The translations under genes were made by a program, and so were the position numbers. A DNA stretch of 6,393 nucleotides, from contig DOTC01000069.1 in the NCBI GenBank assembly GCA_003513855.1, positions 11,005 to 17,397 on the forward strand, read 5' to 3'. The notes beneath the pieces were generated by a model. The model was not told the origin of the DNA. It saw nothing but the letters and a program-made list of their open reading frames with translations, and did no database searches. The stretch comes from Deltaproteobacteria bacterium. GTDB lineage: Bacteria; Desulfobacterota; Deferrimicrobia; Deferrimicrobiales; Deferrimicrobiaceae. Below, in pieces: positions 1 to 6,130 of this stretch (position 1 is its first letter; every line of letters begins with the position of its first letter).

Positions 1-62
1 GCTACCGCATCGACGACGGGATTCCCATTCTCCTCATCGACGAAGCGACCCCGTATGAGTGA
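1..62 (+). CDS. Trm112 / UPF0434 family protein, C-terminal fragment
   Basis: Only the last 19 codons are in the window, read in the frame starting at base 3 and ending at TGA 60-62. The tail YRIDDGIPILLIDEATPYE has the DGIP-(I/V)-LLIDEA pattern that ends small Trm112-like (UPF0434, E. coli YcaR-type) zinc-ribbon proteins of about 60 residues. These proteins often sit beside LPS genes such as lpxK or kdsB, which suits the heptose kinase that follows. The stop overlaps the hldE1 start by 8 bases, suggesting translational coupling. The N-terminal cysteines lie outside the window, so family membership rests on this tail alone. Confidence 0.7.
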   Translation, partial: YRIDDGIPILLIDEATPYE

Positions 63-1128
63 CGACGGATTTCTCGCGCGGGCGCTCGGGTACATCGGGA
101 GGTTCCCCTCCTGCAGGCTTCTGGTCGTCGGGGATATCATGCTGGACGAATACGTCTGGGGGAACGTGCGGAGGATCTCCCCCGAGGCTCCGGTGCCGGT
201 CGTCGCCGTCACGCGGGACACGAGAGGGCTCGGAGGGGCGGCCAACGTGGCGCTCAATATCGTTTCCCTGGGGGCAGGGGTGCAGGTCGCCGGCCTCGTG
301 GGGGCCGACCCGGCCGGCCGCGAGATCGTGCGGATGCTCAGGAAGCAGGGCATCGGCGTGGGAGGCGTCGTCATGGACGGGGACCGTCCGACAACGGTGA
401 AGACGCGCGTGATCGCCCACCAGCAGCAGATCGTCCGCGTCGACAGGGAGAAGAGGGAGCCGCCATCCGAGAAGGCACGGGGGACGCTCAGGAGCCGTGT
501 TCTCGCGGCGCTTGACCAGGCGGACGGCGTGGTCCTGTCCGATTACCGGAAGGGTGCCCTTTCCCGCGAGCTTGTGGAGGACGTGACGTCCGCGGCGAGG
601 AAGAGGGGAGTCTTCGTGGCGGTGGACCCGAAGCAGACCGATTTTTCCTTCTACCGGGGATGTACCCTGATCACCCCCAACAAGGCCGAAGCCGAGGCGG
701 CGCTCGGGGGACGGGAGCTGCCGGGGGACCTGGATATCTGGGAAGGGGGAAAGCTGCTCCTCCGGAAAACCGGGGCGAACGCGGTCCTTCTCACCCGGGG
801 GGAGGAGGGGATGAGCCTGGTGGAACGGGGCCGCCGGCCGTTCTTCCACATACCGGCCCAGGGGAGACAGGTGTTCGACGTGACCGGCGCCGGGGACACC
901 GTGATCGGGACCCTCTCGACCGGGCTGGGGGTGGGGGCGCCGCTGCGGGACGCCGCTCTTCTTGCGAACGTGGCCGCCGGTGTCGTCGTGGGAGAGGTGG
1001 GAACCGCTCCCATCACCGTGGAAAAGCTGACCCGTGCCCTGCGACTGCAGGAAAGGGAGCGAGAGGTCACCCTCGGGGAGACCGGAGGACCGACGAGGAG
1101 GGACGGAAGGCCGTCCTCATCCCGATGA
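55..1128 (+). CDS. hldE1: D-glycero-beta-D-manno-heptose-7-phosphate kinase (HldE kinase domain, RfaE1 type)
   Basis: A 357-residue PfkB/ribokinase-family sugar kinase. It phosphorylates heptose 7-phosphate at C1 with ATP, a cytoplasmic step toward ADP-L-glycero-D-manno-heptose for the LPS inner core. The HldE-specific start GDIMLDEYVWG (26-36) is followed by GLGGAANVA (58-66), KTR...QQIVRVDRE (117-131), SDYRKG (162-167), DPK (191-193), TPNKAEAE (207-214) and the PfkB signature DVTGAGDT (275-282), whose D281 is the expected catalytic base. The kinase fold ends near residue 330. The cytidylyltransferase domain that follows in the 477-residue E. coli HldE is absent, so a separate HldE2/RfaE2 must be encoded elsewhere. 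The last ~27 residues are charged, Arg/Gly/Ser-rich and probably disordered. The start overlaps the upstream stop by 8 bases, and its own stop overlaps the next gene as ATGA. A generic PfkB sugar kinase is the alternative, but the N-terminal motif argues strongly for heptose. Confidence 0.93.
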   Translation: MSDDGFLARALGYIGRFPSCRLLVVGDIMLDEYVWGNVRRISPEAPVPVVAVTRDTRGLGGAANVALNIVSLGAGVQVAGLVGADPAGREIVRMLRKQGIGVGGVVMDGDRPTTVKTRVIAHQQQIVRVDREKREPPSEKARGTLRSRVLAALDQADGVVLSDYRKGALSRELVEDVTSAARKRGVFVAVDPKQTDFSFYRGCTLITPNKAEAEAALGGRELPGDLDIWEGGKLLLRKTGANAVLLTRGEEGMSLVERGRRPFFHIPAQGRQVFDVTGAGDTVIGTLSTGLGVGAPLRDAALLANVAAGVVVGEVGTAPITVEKLTRALRLQEREREVTLGETGGPTRRDGRPSSSR

Positions 1129-1667
1129 GCCAACGGAGCGCCCCTGCGCCGGCCAGACTGCTGTTCTCCGTGATTTATCGGGAAGAAGAGGATTTCGAAA
1201 AAGCACTCCGGAGGATTGCCGAGCGGATGGGGGATATCGCCTGCACCAGCGAGCCGTTCCCCTTCGACAGGACCGAATATTACGGCAGGGAGATGGGGAC
1301 GCCGCTGGTCCGTCGGTTTGTCATGACGAACGATCCCGTATCGCGGGATGCGCTGGCGACCGTGAAACTCCTGGCCGAGACGATCGAGCAGGAACTCTCG
1401 GTCGGCGGGAAGCGCACCGTCAACATCGATCCGGGTCTTCTGGCAGAGGAAAACGTCGTCCTCGCCACGGGGAAGAACTACTCGCACCGGATCTACCTGC
1501 GCGACGGGGTGTTCGCGGACCTGACCCTGGTCTTTGAGAAAGGGGAGTACAGGCCGCTGCCGTGGACCTACCCCGATATCGCGTCGCCTGCGATCCGTGC
1601 TTTCCTCGGGGGACTCCGCAGGGAAAACCGGAAAGCGAGAAAGCTGCCCACGAAAGGAGATTCGTAG
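1125..1667 (+). CDS. DUF4416 family protein of unknown function
   Basis: A 180-residue soluble protein that I assign to DUF4416 from recognisable blocks: RLLFSVIY (11-18), SEPFPFDRTEYYGREMG (42-58), KRTVNIDPG (96-104), LATGKNYSHRIYL (113-125) and PLPWTYPDI (144-152). The biochemical role of the family is unknown to me. The conserved Asp, Glu, His and Tyr residues in these blocks would suit a ligand or metal site, but that is inference. No signal peptide or membrane segment is visible. The last ~18 residues are basic. The chosen ATG at 1125 forms an ATGA overlap with the hldE1 stop. The open frame runs back to 660, but upstream of 1125 it only shadows the kinase gene and lacks family similarity. 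The nearest SD-like GGAAGG (1105-1110) is 14 bases away, so translation probably depends on coupling to hldE1. Its stop abuts the yicC start, placing it firmly in the operon. Confidence 0.82.
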   Translation: MSQRSAPAPARLLFSVIYREEEDFEKALRRIAERMGDIACTSEPFPFDRTEYYGREMGTPLVRRFVMTNDPVSRDALATVKLLAETIEQELSVGGKRTVNIDPGLLAEENVVLATGKNYSHRIYLRDGVFADLTLVFEKGEYRPLPWTYPDIASPAIRAFLGGLRRENRKARKLPTKGDS

Positions 1668-2552
1668 ATGTGGATGAGCATGACCGGGTTCGGAAGAGGC
1701 GACCATCACGGGGGCGACGTTTCGGTGGTCGCGGAGATCCGGTCCGTCAACCACCGGTTCCTGGACATTCACGTGCGGTGTCCCGCGAAGTTCCTTTCGT
1801 GGGAGATGCGCGTGCGGTCGATGGTCCGGCAGGTGCTCAAACGGGGGAAGGTGGACGTGTTTCTCAACATAAGGGAATGGGGAAAGGCGGGCACCGCCGT
1901 TCGGGTGAATCACGGGCTCCTTTCCTCGTTTCTCGCCGAGGCGAACCGCGTCCGGGAGGAGTATGCGCTTTCGATGGACCTCTCGTTCAGGGACCTGCTC
2001 GGGATTCCCGACATCTTCGTGTTTGCCCCGGAGGGGAACGACCCCGTTGAGGAGCTTTGGGCGCTCGGGGAAGGCGCGGTGCGGGATGCCCTTTCCATGC
2101 TCGTCGGGTCGAGGCGGGAGGAAGGGGAGCGGCTTCGCGATGGAATGGAGCGGGCAGTGGGGAAGCTTTCGGCCCTCGCGGAAGAGATATCCGTTCTCGC
2201 CGGGGAAAACAAGGAGCTCGCCCGGGCCCGGTTCCGCGAGCGGATCGAGGCCCTTTCGGGGGAGGCGGGGATCGATCCCGCAAGGGTCCAGCAGGAGGCG
2301 GCGTTCCTGATCGACCGGCTGGATATCTCCGAGGAAAGCGACCGGCTTCGCTCCCACCTGTCCGGCATGCTGGGGCTGATGGCGGGCGAAGACGAAGCGG
2401 TGGGGAAGCGGTTTGATTTCCTTGTCCAGGAAGCGTTCCGGGAACTGAACACGACATCGTCCAAGGCGGCACACGCGGGGATATCGGAGCGGGTGGTCGT
2501 CGCGAAAACGGAACTGGAAAAGATCCGGGAACAGATTCAAAACGTGGAGTGA
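1668..2552 (+). CDS. yicC: YicC/YloC family endoribonuclease
   Basis: A 294-residue YicC/YloC family protein (E. coli YicC is 287 residues). E. coli YicC is an endoribonuclease that affects small-RNA decay; the same activity here is inferred from family membership. The N-terminal YicC-like domain begins with SMTGFG (4-9) and EIRSVNHRFLDI (23-34). A charged, helical middle follows (about 145-215). The C-terminal DUF1732 domain carries RLDISEESDRLRSH (217-230), GKRFDFLVQE (246-255), NTTSSKA (261-267) and LEKIREQIQNVE (283-294), all hallmarks of the family. The ATG at 1668 directly follows the DUF4416 stop and lies 8 bases after GGAG (1656-1659). The ATG at 1674 would give MSMTGFG, closer to the usual N-terminus, but its spacing of 14 bases is less favourable. 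It sits 3 bases upstream of gmk, an arrangement widespread in bacteria. Confidence 0.95.
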   Translation: MWMSMTGFGRGDHHGGDVSVVAEIRSVNHRFLDIHVRCPAKFLSWEMRVRSMVRQVLKRGKVDVFLNIREWGKAGTAVRVNHGLLSSFLAEANRVREEYALSMDLSFRDLLGIPDIFVFAPEGNDPVEELWALGEGAVRDALSMLVGSRREEGERLRDGMERAVGKLSALAEEISVLAGENKELARARFRERIEALSGEAGIDPARVQQEAAFLIDRLDISEESDRLRSHLSGMLGLMAGEDEAVGKRFDFLVQEAFRELNTTSSKAAHAGISERVVVAKTELEKIREQIQNVE

Positions 2553-2555
2553 CCC

Positions 2556-3188
2556 ATGGAGAAAGGGGACGTGTTCGTCATCTCGGCTCCGTCCGGATCG
2601 GGGAAGACCACCATCTGCCGAATGCTTGTCCAACGGCTTGACAACATGGAGCTATCCATCTCCTTTACCACCCGGCCCCGGAAACGGAGTGAGGAGGACG
2701 GAAAAGACTATCACTTCATAGACCCGAAAAAGTTTGATATAATGATACGTTCACGGGAGTTGCTTGAATTTGCCTCCGTGTACGGAAACCGGTACGGGAC
2801 CTCCCGGGAAGCGGTTCGTTCGATCGTGTCCCGCGGGCGGGACGCAGTCCTGGAGATCGACGTCCAGGGTGGGAAGAAGGTGAAGGAGGAACTTCCCGGG
2901 GCAGTTCTGGTCGCCGTCTTTCCTCCCGACTGGCGTTCCCTCGAAGAGAGGCTGATCGGGAGAGGAAGGGATACCCCCGAGGAGGTGAGGGACCGGCTCC
3001 GTGTCGCCGGGGAAGAGGCGCGGGAACTTCTGTCCTACGATTACCTCGTGGTGAACGACGAACTCGAGGCAGCGGTGACCAGGGTGGAATGGATCGTGCG
3101 GGCGACCCGCCTCCGGCGGGAGAGGGCGGCTGTCCGCGTGAAGAAAATCTTCGACGTAAACGGAGAAGGGAAACGATGGCGCGAGTGA
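2556..3188 (+). CDS. gmk: Guanylate kinase
   Basis: A 210-residue guanylate kinase (E. coli 207), which converts GMP and ATP to GDP and ADP in the cytoplasm; this is the essential route to GDP, GTP and hence (p)ppGpp. The P-loop APSGSGKT spans residues 11-18. GMP-site residues fit the family: S36, R40 and R43 in [10 protein letters not shown]71 in LLEFA, Y80 in YGTSREA, and D102 in LEIDVQGG. The lid region is around [17 protein letters not shown] (132-148) and the C-terminal YDYLVVND motif is at 161-168. GGAG at 2546-2549 lies 6 bases before the ATG. The 3' end overlaps rpoZ by 13 bases. Codons 54-64 are oddly AT-rich: ATA is used for I55, I62 and I64, while the other eight isoleucines are all ATC. 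This coincides with a predicted internal promoter. The gene product also links to the stringent response, since Gmk is a known ppGpp target in some bacteria. Confidence 0.97.
   Translation: MEKGDVFVISAPSGSGKTTICRMLVQRLDNMELSISFTTRPRKRSEEDGKDYHFIDPKKFDIMIRSRELLEFASVYGNRYGTSREAVRSIVSRGRDAVLEIDVQGGKKVKEELPGAVLVAVFPPDWRSLEERLIGRGRDTPEEVRDRLRVAGEEARELLSYDYLVVNDELEAAVTRVEWIVRATRLRRERAAVRVKKIFDVNGEGKRWRE
2715..2743 (+). promoter_or_regulatory. Predicted internal sigma-70 promoter within gmk
   Basis: TTCATA (2715-2720, 4/6 match to TTGACA) is separated by exactly 17 bases from a perfect TATAAT (2738-2743). The preceding TG at 2735-2736 makes TGATATAAT, a perfect extended -10. Transcription would start near 2750, inside gmk, and run through rpoZ, rel/spoT and ridA with a leader of roughly 425 bases before rpoZ. 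The element stands out in GC-rich coding DNA and relies on rare ATA codons. Its activity is inferred, not shown. Confidence 0.55.
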
Positions 3189-3370
3189 CGGTTGAGGATT
3201 GCCTGGAGCAGGTGGAAAGCCATTTCGAACTGACGGTTGTGGCGGCAAAGAGGGCCAAGCAGCTCCTGGGTGGACAAGGTGCGTCGATCGACACGTCCCA
3301 TCGCAGGGACAAGCCCACGGTGGTGGCGCTCAGAGAGATTGCCCAGGGGACGGTGCGGGTCAAGCGATAG
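3176..3370 (+). CDS. rpoZ: DNA-directed RNA polymerase omega subunit
   Basis: A 64-residue omega subunit, which wraps the beta-prime C-terminal region and aids RNA polymerase assembly. The start [10 protein letters not shown] closely resembles E. coli omega (MARVTVQDAV). It is followed by the [12 protein letters not shown] helix (19-30) and [13 protein letters not shown] (46-58), the standard omega core. In E. coli, N-terminal residues 2-5 (A-R-V-T) form part of ppGpp site 1 at the omega/beta-prime interface; all four are identical here. The ATG at 3176 lies inside the gmk 3' end with a 13-base overlap; the purine-rich GGAGAAGGG at 3162-3170 supplies the ribosome-binding site. In-frame codons upstream to 3089 belong to gmk and are not part of this protein. 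It sits 14 bases before rel/spoT, the usual rpoZ-spoT pairing. Confidence 0.95.
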   Translation: MARVTVEDCLEQVESHFELTVVAAKRAKQLLGGQGASIDTSHRRDKPTVVALREIAQGTVRVKR

Positions 3371-3374
3371 CCCC

Positions 3375-3378
3375 GGAG
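3375..3378 (+). promoter_or_regulatory. Ribosome-binding site that fixes the rel/spoT start
   Basis: GGAG lies in the 14-base rpoZ-rel gap with a 6-base spacer to ATG 3385. The frame is open back to 3199, but that stretch is rpoZ read out of frame and shows no Rel homology, whereas MLRLNDIVDRV from 3385 is a typical Rel/SpoT N-terminus. Confidence 0.7.
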
Positions 3379-3384
3379 CCCGCG

Positions 3385-5529
3385 ATGCTCCGTCTGAACG
3401 ACATCGTTGACCGTGTTCTCAACACACGGCCAGCGGCCAACATCGAGCTCATCCAAAAGGCTTACGTTTTCACGGCGAAGGTTCATCACGGCCAGCTGAG
3501 GGAATCGGGCGAGCCTTACCTCATTCACCCCCTGAACGTCTCCTACATCCTGGCGGACTGGAATCTGGACGAGGAGACGATTGCAACAGGCCTGCTCCAC
3601 GACACCGTGGAGGACACGGTCGCCAGCATCGATGAGATCCGGGAGTTGTTCGGGGACTCCGTCGCCCAGATGGTGGACGGGGTTACCAAGATCAGCCGGG
3701 TCGTCATCTCCGACGTGGCCGACCAGAAGGCCGAATCCCTCCGGAAGATGATTCTTGCCATGGGGAAGGATATCCGGGTGATCCTCGTCAAGCTTGCGGA
3801 CCGGATCCATAACGTGAGGACCCTCGATCATCTCTCTCCTGACCGGCAGGTCGCCATCGCGCGCGAAACGCAGGAAATCTACGCTCCGATCGCAAGCCGG
3901 CTCGGGATGTCCCGCGTGAAGATGGAGCTTGAGGACAAATGCTTCGAGGTCCTCCACCCGGATGATTTCCGCGAGCTCGTCCGGGCTGCCGACGAGAGAA
4001 AGCGCGGCCGTGGGGAACATGTCCAGAAGGTGAACGACCTTCTCGAGGCAAAGATCCGCGAGGCGGGGATCGATGCGGTCGTCACGGGACGATCCAAGCA
4101 CATCTCGGGGATCTTCAACAAGATGGCAAGACAGGGGATCGATTTCGAGCATGTCTACGACCTTCTCGGGTTCCGCATCATCGCGAAGACGATCCGGGAG
4201 TGTTACGAGGTGCTCGGCATCGTGCACAGCCTCTGGCGTCCCGTCCCGGGAAGGTTCAAGGACTATATTGCGATGCCCAAGGCAAACCTCTACCAGTCCC
4301 TGCACACCACGGTGTTCGGCCCCAACGCCGAGATGATGGAGATCCAGATCCGTACCGAAGAGATGCACTCCCTGGCGGAGTACGGGGTTGCGGCCCATTG
4401 GCGGTACAAGGAGGGGAAACAGGTCACGGACAAGGGCGACCAGATGTTCGTTTGGCTCCGCCAGATCCTCGAGCTGCAGAAGGAGATGAAGGATCCCCGG
4501 GAGTTTCTCGACACCGTGAAGGTCGAGCTCTTCCCAGAGGAGGTGTACGTATTTACCCCCCGCGGAGACGTGAAGGAACTGCCGCGCGGGGCGACCCCCA
4601 TCGATTTCGCCTACGCGATCCATACCGAGGTCGGGAACCAGTGCGTCGGCGCCAAGGTGAACGGGAGAATGGTGCCTCTCAAGGTGTCCTTGAAGAACGG
4701 GGACGTGATCGAGATCATCACCAACCCGTCGCACAAGCCGAGCAGGGACTGGCTCAAGATCGCCAAGACCAGCAGGGCGCTCAACAAGATCCGGGGGTTT
4801 ATCCGGCAGGAGCAGCAGGAGCACAGCCTGACGCTGGGACGCCAGATCCTGGAGCGCGAGCTTCGCAAGTATTCCCTTGGGTTGACAAAAACCATGAAAT
4901 CCAGGGAATTCGCGGAAATCCTCGAGGAGAACCGGTTCAAAAGTGCCGATGACTACTGCATCGCTCTGGGGTACGGCAAGGTCTCCCTTGTCCCTCTTCT
5001 TCGCAGACTCGTCTCGCCGGAGCAACTGCAGGAGAAGGGGAAGGAATCCAGATTCGAGGCCCTCATCAAGCGCGTCACCACGAGGAAACCGAGCGCGGTC
5101 ATCGTCAAGGGGGTCGACGATATCTTCATACGCCTGGCGAACTGCTGCCATCCCGTGCCCGGGGACCCCATCATCGGATTCATCACGAGAGGGCGGGGGG
5201 TGACGATCCATGCGAGGGACTGCCCGAAAGCCCTGGAGACGGATCCCGCCCGGGCGATCGAGGTTGCGTGGGAGGCCGGGACCAAAGCCGCCCATCCCGT
5301 GAAGCTGAAGGTCATCTGTGCGGACAAGCCCGGGCTGCTCGCCGACATCTCGAGGACCATCACCGCGAGCGACGTCGACATCCGGCGCGCAGTGGTCATG
5401 ACGACCCGGGACAAGCGTGCCATCTGCAGCTTCGACGTCGCGGTGAACGACGCGAAGCACCTCTCGTCGCTCATCAAGTCGATCGAGAAGGTCAAGAACG
5501 TCTATTCCGTGGAGAGAGGGAAGGGGTGA
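3385..5529 (+). CDS. spoT: Bifunctional (p)ppGpp synthetase/hydrolase, Rel/SpoT family
   Basis: A 714-residue long RelA-SpoT homologue, the stringent-response enzyme that makes (p)ppGpp from ATP and GDP/GTP and hydrolyses it. Domains in order: HD hydrolase (about 25-180), with R39 and H48 in RESGEPYLIHP, HDTVED at 72-77, and D139/N143 in LADRIHN; synthetase (about 235-345), with YDLLGFR (258-264), RFKD (290-293), and E319 in MEIQIRT; TGS (about 386-447, VYVFTPRGDVKELP); a helical region; a zinc-finger/RIS-like region with CC (587-588), H609 and C613; and a C-terminal ACT domain (about 638-714). The intact HDxxED motif predicts active hydrolase. The RxKD motif, rather than the ExDD of RelA-only enzymes, marks the bifunctional Rel/SpoT type, so both activities are expected. 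Functionally it could equally be named rel. It follows rpoZ by 14 bases and precedes ridA by 3. No truncation or frameshift is seen. Confidence 0.97.
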   Translation: MLRLNDIVDRVLNTRPAANIELIQKAYVFTAKVHHGQLRESGEPYLIHPLNVSYILADWNLDEETIATGLLHDTVEDTVASIDEIRELFGDSVAQMVDGVTKISRVVISDVADQKAESLRKMILAMGKDIRVILVKLADRIHNVRTLDHLSPDRQVAIARETQEIYAPIASRLGMSRVKMELEDKCFEVLHPDDFRELVRAADERKRGRGEHVQKVNDLLEAKIREAGIDAVVTGRSKHISGIFNKMARQGIDFEHVYDLLGFRIIAKTIRECYEVLGIVHSLWRPVPGRFKDYIAMPKANLYQSLHTTVFGPNAEMMEIQIRTEEMHSLAEYGVAAHWRYKEGKQVTDKGDQMFVWLRQILELQKEMKDPREFLDTVKVELFPEEVYVFTPRGDVKELPRGATPIDFAYAIHTEVGNQCVGAKVNGRMVPLKVSLKNGDVIEIITNPSHKPSRDWLKIAKTSRALNKIRGFIRQEQQEHSLTLGRQILERELRKYSLGLTKTMKSREFAEILEENRFKSADDYCIALGYGKVSLVPLLRRLVSPEQLQEKGKESRFEALIKRVTTRKPSAVIVKGVDDIFIRLANCCHPVPGDPIIGFITRGRGVTIHARDCPKALETDPARAIEVAWEAGTKAAHPVKLKVICADKPGLLADISRTITASDVDIRRAVVMTTRDKRAICSFDVAVNDAKHLSSLIKSIEKVKNVYSVERGKG

Positions 5530-5532
5530 GAG

Positions 5533-5913
5533 ATGCGGCAAACGGTGCGAACGGAGAATGCTCCAGCGGCCATCGGACCTTACTCCCAGGCCGTCGTCTC
5601 GGGAGGGTTTCTGTTCTGCTCGGGGCAGATCCCGCTCGACCCTGCCACGGGGAAGATGGTCGAGGGGGGGATCGAGGAACAGACCGAGCGGGTGCTGCGA
5701 AACCTTGCCGCGGTCCTGGAGTCGGGGGGAGGGTCTCTACGGTCCGTCGTCAAAACGACCGTCTACCTTGTTGACCTGTCCGATTTCCGGGCGATGAACG
5801 AAGTGTACGGGAGGTTTTTCCCGGAGAACCCGCCGGCCCGCGCGACCGTCCAGGTGGCCAAACTTCCGGCGGGAGCCCTGGTGGAAATCGACGCGGTTGC
5901 GTCGATCGAATGA
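5533..5913 (+). CDS. ridA: RidA family reactive imine/enamine deaminase (YjgF/YER057c/UK114)
   Basis: A 126-residue RidA-family protein, the usual length (E. coli RidA is 128). RidA hydrolyses reactive enamine/imine intermediates, such as 2-aminoacrylate released by PLP-dependent dehydratases, acting as a cytoplasmic homotrimer. Visible features are AIGPYSQAV (13-21, with Y17), FCSGQIPLDP (28-37), VVKTTVYLVDL (72-82) and the signature NPPARATVQVAKLP (99-112), whose R103 matches the substrate-carboxylate-binding arginine. LVEIDAVA (116-123), with E118, closes the core, so the archetypal active RidA subgroup is likely. The ATG lies 3 bases after the rel stop, with GGGGTGAG overlapping that stop as the probable ribosome-binding site. 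It ends the + strand operon, and its stop is one base from the rpmB stop on the other strand. Its final codons hold a perfect inverted repeat (5887-5906). Confidence 0.96.
   Translation: MRQTVRTENAPAAIGPYSQAVVSGGFLFCSGQIPLDPATGKMVEGGIEEQTERVLRNLAAVLESGGGSLRSVVKTTVYLVDLSDFRAMNEVYGRFFPENPPARATVQVAKLPAGALVEIDAVASIE
5887..5906. terminator. Perfect 8-bp inverted repeat at the ridA/rpmB convergent junction; possible bidirectional terminator
   Basis: ATCGACGC (5887-5894) and GCGTCGAT (5899-5906) are exact reverse complements around the loop GGTT. The hairpin sits in the last ridA codons (encoding I-D-A-V-A-S-I) and just downstream of rpmB on the other strand. It could stop transcription of both converging units. 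Neither side has a canonical U-tract: the - strand continues TTCC and the + strand CGAATGAG. An intrinsic terminator is therefore uncertain; a role as an RNA 3'-end stabiliser, or chance, remains possible. Confidence 0.35.
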
Positions 5914-5914
5914 G

Positions 5915-6103
5915 TCAGAGGGCTTTCGATACCCGCCCGGACTTGATGCACTGCGTGCAGACGGGGAGGCGCCGGACGGTCCCGTTGTCGATCGTCTTCA
6001 CCCGCTGGACGTTGGGCTTCCAGACCTTCCTGCTCTTGTTGTTCGAGTGGGAGACGCTGTTCCCGAAACTGGGTCCCTTGCCGCAGATCGCGCACTTTGC
6101 CAT
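5915..6103 (-). CDS. rpmB: 50S ribosomal protein L28 (bL28), zinc-binding type
   Basis: A 62-residue bL28, a structural protein of the large ribosomal subunit. The start MAKCAICGKGPSFGNSVSHS and the motifs KSRKVWKPNVQ (23-33) and VRRLPVCTQCIKSGRV (43-58) are characteristic. Two CxxC pairs (C4/C7 and C49/C52) make this the C+ form, which binds structural zinc; many bacteria carry a C- form that helps under zinc shortage. The start at 6103 is supported by GGAGG (6109-6113 on the complement) 5 bases upstream and by the usual length; the open frame continues to 6166 but those residues are not L28-like. The gene is transcribed toward ridA and appears monocistronic, since no rpmG neighbour follows. 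Confidence 0.97.
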   Translation of the reverse strand: MAKCAICGKGPSFGNSVSHSNNKSRKVWKPNVQRVKTIDNGTVRRLPVCTQCIKSGRVSKAL

Positions 6104-6108
6104 GTCAT

Positions 6109-6113
6109 CCTCC
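6109..6113 (-). promoter_or_regulatory. Shine-Dalgarno site of rpmB
   Basis: The complement reads GGAGG with a 5-base spacer to the rpmB ATG at 6103. It is the strongest Shine-Dalgarno match noted in this window, as expected for an abundant ribosomal protein, and it rules out the longer start at 6166. Confidence 0.8.
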
Positions 6114-6130
6114 GAAATGAAAACCTTACA

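Noticed and set aside
98..111. Small hairpin GGAGG-TTCC-CCTCC within hldE1
   Set aside because: A 5-bp GC stem inside codons is expected often by chance in GC-rich DNA, and no regulatory position or U-tract accompanies it.
660..1124. N-terminal extension of the DUF4416 frame
   Set aside because: The Gly/Arg/Pro-rich translation is an off-frame reading of hldE1; family similarity begins right after ATG 1125.
651..2633. A 660-codon open frame on the - strand
   Set aside because: It lies opposite hldE1, DUF4416, yicC and gmk, is rich in Arg/Pro/His, and shows no recognisable motif. Long antisense frames are common opposite GC-rich genes.
3199..3384. N-terminal extension of rel/spoT to ATG 3199
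   Set aside because: These codons are rpoZ read out of frame. The Rel homology begins at 3385, which has its own GGAG with a 6-base spacer.
4882..4910. Perfect TTGACA within rel/spoT as a promoter
   Set aside because: At 17-18 bases downstream the sequence is GGAATT/GAATTC, a poor -10, so the hexamer alone is likely chance.
4200..4952. A 250-codon + strand frame inside rel/spoT
   Set aside because: It is a shifted-frame shadow of the Rel synthetase and TGS regions, dominated by Arg/Gly/Pro, with no family signature.
2716..5541. A 941-codon open frame on the - strand opposite rpoZ and rel/spoT
   Set aside because: The composition is an antisense mirror of a well-supported Rel gene (many Asp, His, Leu, Arg); no domain or family motif is visible and the + strand gene fully explains the sequence.
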